Below, in pieces: positions 19,257 to 28,402 of a stretch of 28,402 bases of DNA. This DNA comes from Acanthamoeba castellanii str. Neff (taxonomy: Eukaryota; Discosea; Longamoebia; Acanthamoebidae), in NCBI RefSeq assembly GCF_000313135.1, contig NW_004457613.1, positions 1 to 28,402 of the forward strand, given 5' to 3'. Each line of letters opens with the position of its first letter. Position 1 is the first letter of the stretch. Position numbers and translations under genes: made by a program. The notes below the pieces were generated by a model, which did not search any database, had not been told where the DNA came from, and worked only from the letters and a program-made list of their open reading frames with translations.

Positions 19257-21023
19257 ATGCGAACGGCAGATGAACAAAGGGATGAGGAGGAGGAATGGGA
19301 AGACAAAGACAACGAGGACGTGCGATGGGACCAGGAGAACGCGTGCGTGCGACTTGCCGGCAAGTCCGTCCTCTACAACTTCCGCGACGTCGCTGCCTGC
19401 ACGCCCAAGTAAACCCCCCCTCCTCCCAACTTCTCCTTCCTTTCTCTTTTCGTGGTCCTTCTTTGCTGTAATGTTGCCTTTCATCTTCCCCATCTTTTGC
19501 TATGAGACCACATGCGGGCTATTGCTTTATGCACGTGCACTACTTCTCCTTGAGGCTCGCCCGCTATTAATAATAATAATAAATTTCTAATAAATAAATA
19601 AATATATTCTTACAAATACGAAATGGCGTGCGCACACAGAGGCGGAGAGAGCGGAATGCGGAAAGGGCTGGTGTACCGCAGTGCGGCGGTGTCGAGGGGC
19701 AAAGTGACGTGCGACGAGGTGATCAAGGGCACCCTCGCCCTCTGGGCCGAGTGCCTCAACATCAAAACCCTCATCGACCTCCGCACCAACACCGAGAAGA
19801 GGTACTGCTTGTAGCCCTTTCAATACTGGCGAAGGAAAGTTGGATTGACGTAGTGGAGCGGGTGTGGTAATGAACGGTCGGATGCAGGTCTGACGAGCAC
19901 GACAAGCAGGTGGAGAAGGTCTATCCGACGGTTCCACTAACGCAGAAGCGGGCTGCTGAGGGGCGACAGAGGTTCCACACCAACGTCCTCTCCTACTCGA
20001 CCCTCTTCAAAGGCTTCGTGCTGCCCGCCTCTCCCGGCACCAAAGCCCGCGTCCTCCGAGCCTTCTTCGCCGCAGGTACACCACCTTCCCCCCTCTCTAA
20101 AGCGTGAGGGTTAGTTCTGACGGCATCAATCCCCAGGGGAGGACACCGGCCGGTTGAAATCCGCAAAGGCGATGCTCTGCCGCGAGGTGGTGAGTCCGCG
20201 CGGCCTCGTGAGCCTGTACATACTCATGCTCTCCCAATCGGCGGCCCTACTCAAGAAGGTTATTCAGCTCTCATGAATGAACCATACCGCATGGCTTGTA
20301 TAGCTCACTCCTCCTGCGTCTTGCGGCTTCAATGCGTGCGTGCACAGGTGTTGATGCTGTGCAGCGATCCCCAGAACCATCCAGTACTCTTCCACTGCTC
20401 GTCTGGCAAGGACCGAACGGGCCTGATCGCCGCCCTCATCCAATCGGTGTGCGGGGTGAGCGAGGAGGAGATTCTCGACAGTTACGCCGATTCGGAGACC
20501 TACCTCGCACCCGTGCTGGAACTGATCGCCGAGGAGGACCGAAAGCGAGGTCTCTCCGAGGAGTTTGATGGCACCCCGCGGTACACACCAGCCCTGCATC
20601 GCACTTCTGATTAGCCTTTCGCCTCAACTCTGCAATTGATTCCTCACGCCGCCCTCGAATCAAATCAGGCACGCGATGGAGAAGACTTTCGAGTACATCA
20701 AAGAGTCGTACGGCGATGTGCGCGGGTACCTGGTGGCCATCGGATTCACTCACGAGCACCAGCGCCAGCTGCGCGAGGCGCTGATGGTGGACCCCGAAAG
20801 CGACGAAGAGTACAGCGATGGAGACACCAACAACGAGGACGAGATCGAGCAGAAGCGAGGGTACGACAAGATCGAGAGAGGAGGGCAGGCTTGGACGGCC
20901 GGGCGAGCACCATCGGGCTCCGAGATCTCGCGACTGCCGACCAAGCAACGACGCGAAAACAAAGACGCCGTCTTGCGCTCGCCAAAACGGAGCCTGGACT
21001 CCTCCAGAAGTTCCACCCTTTGA
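19257..21023 (+). CDS. Cys-based tyrosine (dual-specificity-like) phosphatase
   Basis: Predicted protein phosphatase of the Y_phosphatase3 type (IphP-like family). Exons 19257-19408, 19640-19801, 19888-20075, 20137-20258, 20348-20580, 20669-21023 total 1212 nt, 403 aa. The N-terminal NFRDV, then KGLVYRSAA and TLIDLRT, are the family's usual opening segments. The signature loop is HCSSGKDRTG with nucleophile Cys225 and phosphate-binding Arg231. An acidic leader (DEEEEWEDKDNED) precedes the domain. After the helical end of the domain (about residue 320) there is an acidic then basic, probably disordered tail of about 75 residues, rich in Ser, Arg and Lys, ending at 21023. The substrate could be protein or phosphoinositide; the sequence does not decide. 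It is followed by gatA in the same direction, 109 nt away. Confidence 0.9.
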
Positions 21024-21132
21024 GATCAACCCCACCGTCGTGTTCTTCTCGTCTTGTGGACAAAAGAAATACACAGTTTTGCCACGGAAAATAGTCTTTC
21101 TTCTCCTTTTCCTTTTTTCTTGCAGCACGAAG

Positions 21133-23505
21133 ATGGAGGCCACAAGGAAGGGCGGGCGCGCAGTGTACCGCCTTTCAAGAGGAGCCCGACGTTGTTGCTT
21201 CCGTGAGACGAGCGATTGTGGCTCGCGTAGACTTTACAGCGGCACCTCCGGAGGCAGCGCGGATTTAGTGCGGCAATCTCTGGCCGATGTGGGGCGCGCT
21301 CTGGCGGAGGGGCGCACCACGTCGGAGGAGGTCACGCGAGCGTGCCTGCTGCAGGCCGACCACACGGCAACCCTCAACGCCTTCGTGTCTCGCCACTCCG
21401 ACGAGCACCTTCTTTCACTTGCCGCTCTCTCCGACAAACGCCGCCGGGACGGCCACCGTATATGCCCCCCTCCCCAAACATCACTACAGTCCGTCCCTGT
21501 GTGCCTCCGCCCTTGTCGTGAGGGGCGCTTGTTGACCGAAGTCTTACCGGTGGGCCTTGCACAGAGGTGGGCAAGCTGGAAGGCATTCCGGTGGCGGTCA
21601 AGGACTCGTTCAACACGCACGACCTGCCGACGACGTGCGCATCGCGTATGCTCAAGGGCACGACACTGCTTACATCGCTCTCTCAGGGCCTTGTTTGTTT
21701 GGCCTTAAGGACTAGTTTGCTGACGTCAAACACCTCTTTACATGTACCCGGGCTACAGATCACAGGCCGCCGTGCGATGCTGCGGTGGTGAGCGCTCTGC
21801 GCAAGGAGGGCGCCATTATCATGGGCAAGACCAACATGGACGAGTTTTCGATGGGGTACGCCGTCGGGATCGACCACGTGACAAACAACAAGCCTCTTGC
21901 CATCAGCTGACGTGTGTGGCACTGCACAGGTCTGGGAACACACAAAGCTACTTTGGCCCCGTGATCAACCCGTGGAGCCCCTCCACGAAGCCAGAGGAGG
22001 CCTTTGTGGCTGGTGGAAGCTCCGGCGGCAGCGCGGCCGCCGTGGCTAGCGACTCGTGCTTCGGGTACACTTGCTTGTGCTTCGTTCCATACACCGATAA
22101 GGTCATGTGGCCCTGGCCCTGCGGCTAAACACGCCGTGGCGAAGCGCGCTGGGTGGAGACACAGGCGGATCGGTGCGGCTGCCGGGCGCCTACTGCGGCG
22201 TTGTGGGATTCAAACCCTCGTACGGCCGCATCTCGCGGTGGGGCCTTGTCGCCTACGGCAGCTCCCTGGACACGCCCGGCGTGCTCACCAAGACCGTGGA
22301 AGACGCCGCCATCATGCTCGGTACACTTCACAACCGACAACAACGCAGTACACATCACCATTGAAGTAACTCTGCTCGTTTACACAGGCGTGCTGGCCGG
22401 CATGGATGCTCGAGACTCGACGTCGGTTGATATCGAGGTGCCCGACTACGTCAAGTCCATGAACCAGCCACGCAAGTTGCGAGTCGGCATACCCAAGGTT
22501 CGTTCGCATCGGCCTCCCACTCGCGCTCAATGAAGCCCGACCTCACCGCGTTGTGCTGTGGACGCAGGAGTACCTGGTGAAGGAACTGTCCGAGGATACG
22601 CGGAAGCTGTGGGAGGAGGGTGCTGAGGCCATGGCGCAGCAGGGCGCCGAGGTGGTGGAGATCTCCCTGCCGCACACGCAGTACGCCCTCCCGGCCTACT
22701 ACATCCTCGCTCCCGCCGAGGCCTCTTCCAACCTCTCCCGCTACGATGGCCTTCGATACGGTAAAGCACCAATCACCTCCCAAGCTCTTGTGGGTGAGTC
22801 GCCATCAATGCTGCTGCTGACACGTGGCGCCATCGGACGCGTGCAGGCTATCGAGGAGCGGGCGATTCCATTACGGAGATGTACTCCAGCAGCCGAAGCG
22901 AAGGCTTTGGAGAGGAAGTACAGCGGCGGATATTGCTGGGCACTTTCACCCTCTCGCGGAGGTTCGTTTCACCCGCCTCAGTCAATGGCCCTGTAGGCTG
23001 GAGGGGTTGTTAACATCATCATCATCGTCGTCGTCATCGACTCGCACGCTCTCTCCAGGCTGTACGACAGCTACTACCGCAAGGCGCAGCAGATCCGCCG
23101 GCTGGTGCTCAACGACTTTGAGACCGCCTTTGGGCAGGGCGTAGACGTGCTGCTCCACCCTACGGCGCCCACACCCGCCTTTGCTCTGGCCGAAAAGCTG
23201 AACCCCGTGGACATGTACATCAACGACATCATGACCATCCCCGCCTCCATGGCCGGTACCCTCCTCCCCAACCCAGAGAGCTAGGTGGACTGCACTGCTC
23301 ACACCAGGTGCGCACCTCGCTCCAACAACAACCACCAGGTCTGCCGGCTGTGTCGGTGCCTGTGCGCCAATCGGCCGCCAGCAATCTGCCGCAGGGGCTG
23401 CAGCTGGTGGGCCGCTACATGGACGAGGGCACCCTCCTCGCCGCCGCCCGCTTGCTGGAGCAGGCCTTCCCCCGCGCCCACGCCCTGCGCCCTCCCCTCG
23501 CCTGA
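21133..23505 (+). CDS. gatA: Glutamyl-tRNA(Gln) amidotransferase subunit A, mitochondrial
   Basis: Amidase subunit of the GatCAB complex, which releases ammonia from glutamine to convert Glu-tRNA(Gln) to Gln-tRNA(Gln) in the organelle. Exons 21133-21457, 21565-21657, 21759-21855, 21930-22064, 22145-22320, 22388-22497, 22568-22760, 22847-22961, 23059-23255, 23339-23505 total 1608 nt, 535 aa, close to human QRSL1. The amidase triad is complete: Lys121 (AVKDSF), cis-Ser202 (GGSSGGS) and nucleophile Ser226 (GGDTGGS), with the usual 24-residue spacing between the serines. The first ~35 residues are rich in Arg and Ser and poor in acidic residues, consistent with a mitochondrial targeting peptide. 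Intron 2 appears to use a GC donor. Neighbouring GatB or GatC genes are not in the window. Confidence 0.95.
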
Positions 23506-23871
23506 AACGCTGTGAACACCCCGTGCAGGTCCGCGCCTCACACCTCCATTCCTCTGCTCTGAACCCACCTTCAACCATAATACACGGACACGCGTCCGAG
23601 CTCTCTCTCTCTCTCTCTCTTCGCCAGTCTGCGGGCGCCACACGCACCACTTCGTGGAGAAGAGGCAGGAAGGGGCGGGCTCACGATCAACGTAGTTTTT
23701 GTGTCGACACAGGCACCCCTTTTCCGGTGGAAAGTCGTCGGTGTGGTTTTGCTGGCTCGTCGACACAAATCAGCGAGCTGCCGCAGTGCGGCCTTGCTCT
23801 TGCGGGCCTTATCACTCACTCCATACAACCCAACACAAACACCAAACTACACACCACTCACTGTACACACG
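23506..23871. promoter_or_regulatory. gatA to glutamate decarboxylase intergenic region
   Basis: About 366 nt. It holds a (CT)n run at 23601-23620, a 12-nt perfect palindrome TGTGTCGACACA at 23700-23711 and a second GTCGACACA at 23758-23766. The 60 nt before the ATG are rich in A and C with ACAC motifs. These are candidate promoter elements only; short frames here are not genes. Confidence 0.5.
23601..23620. repeat. (CT)n microsatellite
   Basis: Ten CT units in the gap between gatA and the decarboxylase gene. Confidence 0.9.
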
Positions 23872-25382
23872 ATGCCGAGACTGTCAGGACACGTAAATGT
23901 GGAGGCGCTCTCCGCCCAGAACCGCGAGAAGGCATCCGCCATGGGCGGCGGCACTCCTCGCCCCGAAATTCACTCCCTCGCCTTTGCCTCCCGCTTCACC
24001 GACAAGGACATCCCCAAGGTACCACACCTTCGCCCCTCCTCCTCAGCGTCTTGCCTACCAGCGCTGGCGGCAGTGGACTCACGCTGGCCTGTGGACTGGT
24101 TTAGTATGAGATGCCCCAGTCGTCCACGCCGGCCAACGCCGTGTACCAGCTGATCAAGGACGAGCTGGAGCTGGAGGGCAAGCCCATCCAGAATATGGCC
24201 ACCTTCGTCGCCACGTGGATGGAGCCCGAGGCCGAGAAGCTCATGACCGAGAACCTGGGCAAGAACTTTGTCGACAAGGTACCTTGTGACTTTCCGACTC
24301 GCTTGGGAAAACGGTGGGAAAGCCGAAAAACATTCGGGACTGAGCAGACATGTGTGCGCGCGGTAGGAGGAATACCCGCAAACGGTGGAGGTCCAGGATC
24401 GGTGCGTGAACATGCTGGCCCGCCTCTACAACGCCCCCAAGGACGGCAAGCCGACCGGTACCAGCTGCGTCGGCTCCTCAGAGGGTGCGTCTCCCTCTCT
24501 TGTTGAGTTCCTCTTCCCATGTGTAATGGTCCCTGACCGCTGAGCCGGGGTCGTTTGGAGGTACAGCCATCATGCTTGGGTGCCTGGCCGCCAAGTTCAG
24601 GTGGCGGAAGAAGATGCAGGCACTCGGCAAGCCCACCGACAAGCCCAACATTGTTTTCGGCACCAACGCCCACGGTACGCACGTGCAGAGGTGTTCTGGG
24701 CGTAAAAAGCTCACATTATGGCCGACCAATGCGCAGTGGTGGTCAAGAAGTTCGCCCGGTACTTCGATGTAGAGCCGCGCGCGGTGCCCATCCATGACAC
24801 CACGCACTACATGATGGAGGCCAAGGAGGCCGTCTCGTACGTCGATGAGAACACCATCTGCGTGTTCTCCATCCTCGGGTCCACCTTCACCGGGCACTTC
24901 GAGAAGGTCAAGCTGCTCAGCCGCGAGCTCGATATCCTCGCCAAGGAGAAAGGGTACACACACGACACACACACACAACACACAACACACACACAACTGA
25001 CTGGGGTGGTGCAGAATTGACGTGGACATCCACGTGGACGCGGCGTCGGGCGGCTTCGTGGCGCCGTTCGTGTTCCCCTACCTGGAGTGGGACTTCCGCG
25101 TGCCGCGGGTGAAGAGCATCAACGTGTCGGGCCACAAGTACGGCCTGGTCTACCCCGGCATCGGGTGGATCGTGTGGCGCGACGAGAAGGACCTGCCCGA
25201 GGACCTGGTCTTCCACCTGGACTACCTCGGCGGCGACGAGCCCACCTTCAACCTCAACTTCTCCCGCAGCTCGCTCGGCGTGCTGGGCCAGTACTACAAC
25301 TTCCTGCGCCTCGGTCGGGTACGCACCTCTTCAACGATACTTGACCGCAAGCATTGTCGTTTATGGCCTACGTGCACTCAAA

Positions 25383-25413
<31 letters not shown>

Positions 25414-25918
25414 ATACACAATACAGGAGGGCTACAGCGATGTGATCACGTCGTGCCTGGAGGGCGCGCGGTTCCTGTCGTTCCTGCTCAAGGACACGGG
25501 CTACTTCGAGATCCTCTCGGAGATCCACCGGCAGTACAACGAGGGCCTCCCGCTCGTGTGCCTGCGGCTGAAGGCCATCGAGGGTGGCAAGCTCAACTTC
25601 GACGAGTACGACATCATGCACACCCTCCGGCAGAAGGGCTGGGTCGTGCCGGCCTACAAGCTGCCGCCGGCCCTGGAGACCAAGACCATCTTGCGCATTG
25701 TCGTGCGCGAGATCCACACTAAGAGCATCCTCGAGAAGCTGGGCTCCGACCTGGTCACGGCCTACGAGGCCCTCTACGAGCGGCACGGCGCCGCGAGCCC
25801 CACGGCGCCGCGCTCTGCTCCGGCCATGGAGACCAAGTCCGCCGAGCGCAAGGAGGAGACCGACGAGGAGAAGGCCAAGGGCAAGGTCGACGAGGAGACC
25901 TTTACTTCGGTGTGCTGA
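23872..25918 (+). CDS. Glutamate decarboxylase (PLP-dependent)
   Basis: Converts L-glutamate to GABA and CO2; related enzymes act in acid and stress responses. Exons 23872-24018, 24105-24278, 24367-24484, 24567-24674, 24737-24953, 25015-25318, 25427-25918 total 1560 nt, 519 aa. The group II decarboxylase fold is clear: the substrate-region stretch [44 protein letters not shown] with the cofactor-ring Asp263, and the PLP lysine Lys296 in SGHKYG. The order and spacing match bacterial GadB and plant GAD. The C-terminus is about 40 residues longer than GadB and ends in an alternating Lys/Glu tail. Plant GADs have a C-terminal calmodulin-binding segment; I see no clear tryptophan-based equivalent here. 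Two introns carry (AC)n runs. The stop codon lies 27 nt from that of the convergent neighbour. Confidence 0.95.
24957..24992. repeat. Interrupted (AC)n tract in a decarboxylase intron
   Basis: A run of CACAC units with occasional interruptions filling most of a 61-nt intron. Confidence 0.85.
25383..25425. repeat. Interrupted (AC)n tract in the last decarboxylase intron
   Basis: AC repeats lead directly into the acceptor at 25425-25426, so the usual polypyrimidine tract is replaced by alternating A and C. Confidence 0.85.
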
Positions 25919-25945
25919 TGATTGATGACGTGAAGGCCAGGCCTG

Positions 25946-28402
25946 TCACCACTTGACCACCACCCGCGCGGCGTCCGCCATGCGCTGTGTTACGCCCAGA
26001 GGGCTCACACTTACAACTGCGAATTCTCCCACCACCTCCTTTTCTCCTACCTCTCCTTCGCTGTCGTCGGCGCGGGTCGGCGCCTCATATAATACGTTCT
26101 CGGCAAAGTACCCGTTGGCATAGCTCCGCCCCAAGAACTTGCCCGCGAAGTAGACGTCGCAGCTCTCCACCTCCTGCATTTCCATTCCAACAACACGCAA
26201 CATCAGCAACCACACACACAGAACACATTGATGGGTGAAGCGAAGCGCACCTGGGCTCTGTCGGCAGCGGTGGGGCGCTCCCACGTCAGCCACACGTTGG
26301 CCAGGCGCACCTCCTTAGCGCCGCCGCTTTCCTCTTCTTGGGCGAGGTTGGCGCTGCTGGCCAGGTGGGGGTGGAGCGAGGCGATGGTCCACGATGTCCT
26401 CCCCTGCAAGCGGCACACCGGTGGCGGCCGCGGGAACCACCACGACGCTGCCGCCGTCGAGGTCGGCTGATTCTCGTCTTGCGTCGGCTGGGCCGAGTTG
26501 ATGCGAATCTCGCCCACGCGCGCCTTGAACGCGGTCAGGCCCGTACTGGCGCGCGAGGGCTCGCGAGTGAGATCCTGGCTGAGCAGTGCCAGGCCCACGA
26601 CGCGTCGCCCGCCCAGAACATCGGCCGGCACCCGATACGCGGCTCGGTCCCAGCCGTGGAGGCGATCGACGTGCGCGGCCTCGATCACGAGCACTTCGCC
26701 CGCCGTCTTACCCTCGAGCAGTGGGCGGGCTGGGGAGCGTGTAGGCGTGGCCAGCCGAACGAGCGAGGCGTCGTCGAGCTCCAGCACGAGCTCGACCGTA
26801 GCGTTGGGGGTCTCTGGGCGATGCGTGATGGAGACCAGCAGCAGCGCGGACCGATCACCGGTGGGCAGGGCGAGGCAGGTCTTGAACAGCCGCGCGAGCT
26901 GATAGGGCGCCTCTCCGGGCGCCGGGACCCGGCTGTCGAACTGGCCCGACACCAGCAGACACGAACCGCCTTCAAAGGCCAGGTCGTGCCCAATGCCGAA
27001 CTCAATGCAGTCGCCACAACTGGCCACCCTGGAGTGTGTTCGAGGGGGGGTCGGGATTCAGCAGCTGCACGGCTGAGCGGTTGCGGGGGGCGTGGAGTGG
27101 TACCGTTGGCCATAGCGGTACGTGGGCTGCAGGCTCTGCCGGCTGAGGTGGCTCCACTCCCCCTCGCGCACCAGCTGTCTCCCGCCAGGTGGCGGTTAGC
27201 CAACTGCTCCCGCAAGTCGGGGGAGGGTAGTGCGCGCTCGTACCTCGCCCGCGCTGAAGAGCCGGTGTCCGACTCCCTGGTCGAAGTTGGTGTAGAAGGG
27301 CAGGGCGCAGGGCGCCTCCCTCTCCGGCAGGTAGCTCGCGATGCTCTCCCTGATGCCCAAGCCTGGGTGCCAACCACCCTCAGCACCGTGTTGGGGGGGA
27401 TGAATATGAACGAACGTACGTGCGAGCTGGTCGTTGGGGTGCCACTTGAACTCCAGGAAGGCGCCGGCTATCTTGGTCCCGAAGTGGCCCGCCCAGTTCT
27501 CCACGTCCTTGGCCCCGTCCTGTGGTTCACACGCGCGCACCCAACGTGAGCGTCAGTCGCGCCAGCAAATGGGTGAAGTTAGCCAAGAAAGTTAGGCAGG
27601 GGAGGGAACCCAGGGTCCGTACCTCCCAGTAGAGATATCGAACGCCGGGCCCGAAGCCAAAGAGCGTGGAGGAGACCAGCCGCCACTCTGGGACTGCCGT
27701 GAGGACTGTCGAGTCAAACGACATCAGTGGCTTGTGGTCACCGTCGCGCAGCTCCACCTGTTTGATGAGTTGGTGGGTGAGAACTACACATGTCCGGGGG
27801 GGCACAGTGGAGCACCTTTAGATAGAACAGGTCCGCGCAGTTCGGAGGCCCACCAGCGTACCTGCGCGACGAGACCACCAAGGCACGCTCGAACCATTGG
27901 GCCACTACGAAACGAGGGACATTGATGAGGGATCGGTACCACTCCCCAAAGGAGACGCTCGGCGGGAACCGGTCGAGCAGACCCGCGGTATCGAAGCCTG
28001 AGACGCCTCTTCGGCCGATTTCGCTGTCGAGCAGCTGCACGAGATCAAACTCCCTCCCTCGTCTGCACGCCAGCACGCACAGACAAAGGGAACAAATGAG
28101 CGGCCTGCCTCTGGGCAGAGCTCACGACTCTGCGCGCGTGCGTACCTGCACCAGTCATGAGAGGCCTGCAGCACGTTTTGCCCGGACAGCGCCACGTTGG
28201 GTCCCACATTGTCGCCCTGCAACAGCTTCCACCCGCCTCCACCGTTTTCCACGAACCACTTGTCCTCCTTGATGACATCTGTTCGAGCGGAAGAGAATGA
28301 GCACCGAATGGGCCACAGCTCAGCGAGAGCGGCCCAGCTGCTATTACGCACCAGGCCTGACCAGAGCCTGGCCGGCGGTGGCCAGAAACGTGGGTTCGAC
28401 GT
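25946..28402 (-). CDS. FBA (glycoprotein-binding) domain fused to ENGase C-terminal region, 5' end outside window
   Basis: Partial gene; it runs off the right edge. Exons, complement of 28402-28352 (partial), 28278-28146, 28062-27816, 27757-27623, 27519-27420, 27362-27244, 27174-27104, 27028-26251 and 26173-25946, give 619 codons in one frame. The first ~200 residues match the F-box-associated FBA domain of FBXO2/FBXO6-type ubiquitin-ligase adaptors: ENGGGGWKL, SHDWCRR, GEWY, LFYLKVELRD, then GPGVRYLYWE and ENWAGHFGTKIA. The chain then passes directly into GH85 endo-beta-N-acetylglucosaminidase features: LPFYTNFDQGVG, EWSHLSRQSLQPTY, and the beta-sandwich beginning GGSCLLVSGQF and ending at 25946. 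The GH85 strands carrying the catalytic Asn-Glu pair are not in the window. A role in cytosolic N-glycoprotein handling is inferred. An F-box or the rest of the barrel could lie upstream. Confidence 0.8.

Noticed and set aside
26338..27549. Plus-strand open frame of 403 codons
   Set aside because: Antisense to the FBA-ENGase exons, which have consistent splice sites and recognisable domains. The plus-strand product has no domain and no splice context.

Overview
The window is GC-rich, intron-dense eukaryotic nuclear DNA holding nine recognisable protein genes plus one short gene of unknown function. Almost every gene resolves into exons joined by short GT..AG introns (mostly 60-130 nt), and eight of the nine recognised gene models close exactly in frame when spliced. 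A receptor that combines two kinase domains with a class III nucleotidyl cyclase domain, together with the compact introns and high GC, suggests a free-living amoebozoan of the Acanthamoeba type. The exons and frames are read directly from the sequence. The organism is an inference.

Layout. 1-375: AT-richer edge with no convincing gene. 376-5366 (-): receptor of 1476 aa with a degenerate 5'-nucleotidase-like ectodomain, a membrane span, kinase 1, a cyclase domain and kinase 2. 6010-11561 (-): importin-7/8-type nuclear transport receptor, about 19 exons. 11695-12152 (+): small lysine-rich protein, divergent from importin. 12348-16060 (+): mitochondrial FAD glycerol-3-phosphate dehydrogenase with C-terminal EF-hands, 19 exons. 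16061-16840: a gap carrying a broken genomic copy of exon 3 of that gene and a pair of direct repeats. 16841-18121 (+): aquaporin. 18228-19107 (-): small ArfGAP. 19257-21023 (+): Cys-based tyrosine phosphatase. 21133-23505 (+): mitochondrial GatA. 23872-25918 (+): glutamate decarboxylase. 25946-28402 (-, runs off the right edge): an F-box-associated (FBA, glycoprotein-binding) domain fused to the C-terminal part of an endo-beta-N-acetylglucosaminidase.

The genes are mostly unrelated housekeeping functions and do not form an operon-like system. The two most unusual items are single-protein architectures. One is the receptor, whose nucleotidase ectodomain has lost its metal ligands but kept its nucleotide-binding half, so it looks like a nucleotide or nucleoside sensor coupled to kinase and cyclase modules. 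The other is the FBA-ENGase fusion, which puts N-glycan recognition and part of an N-glycan-cleaving enzyme in one chain. Across all genes the 5' splice sites favour C at intron position +4 (GTAC, GTGC, GTTC) instead of GTAAGT.
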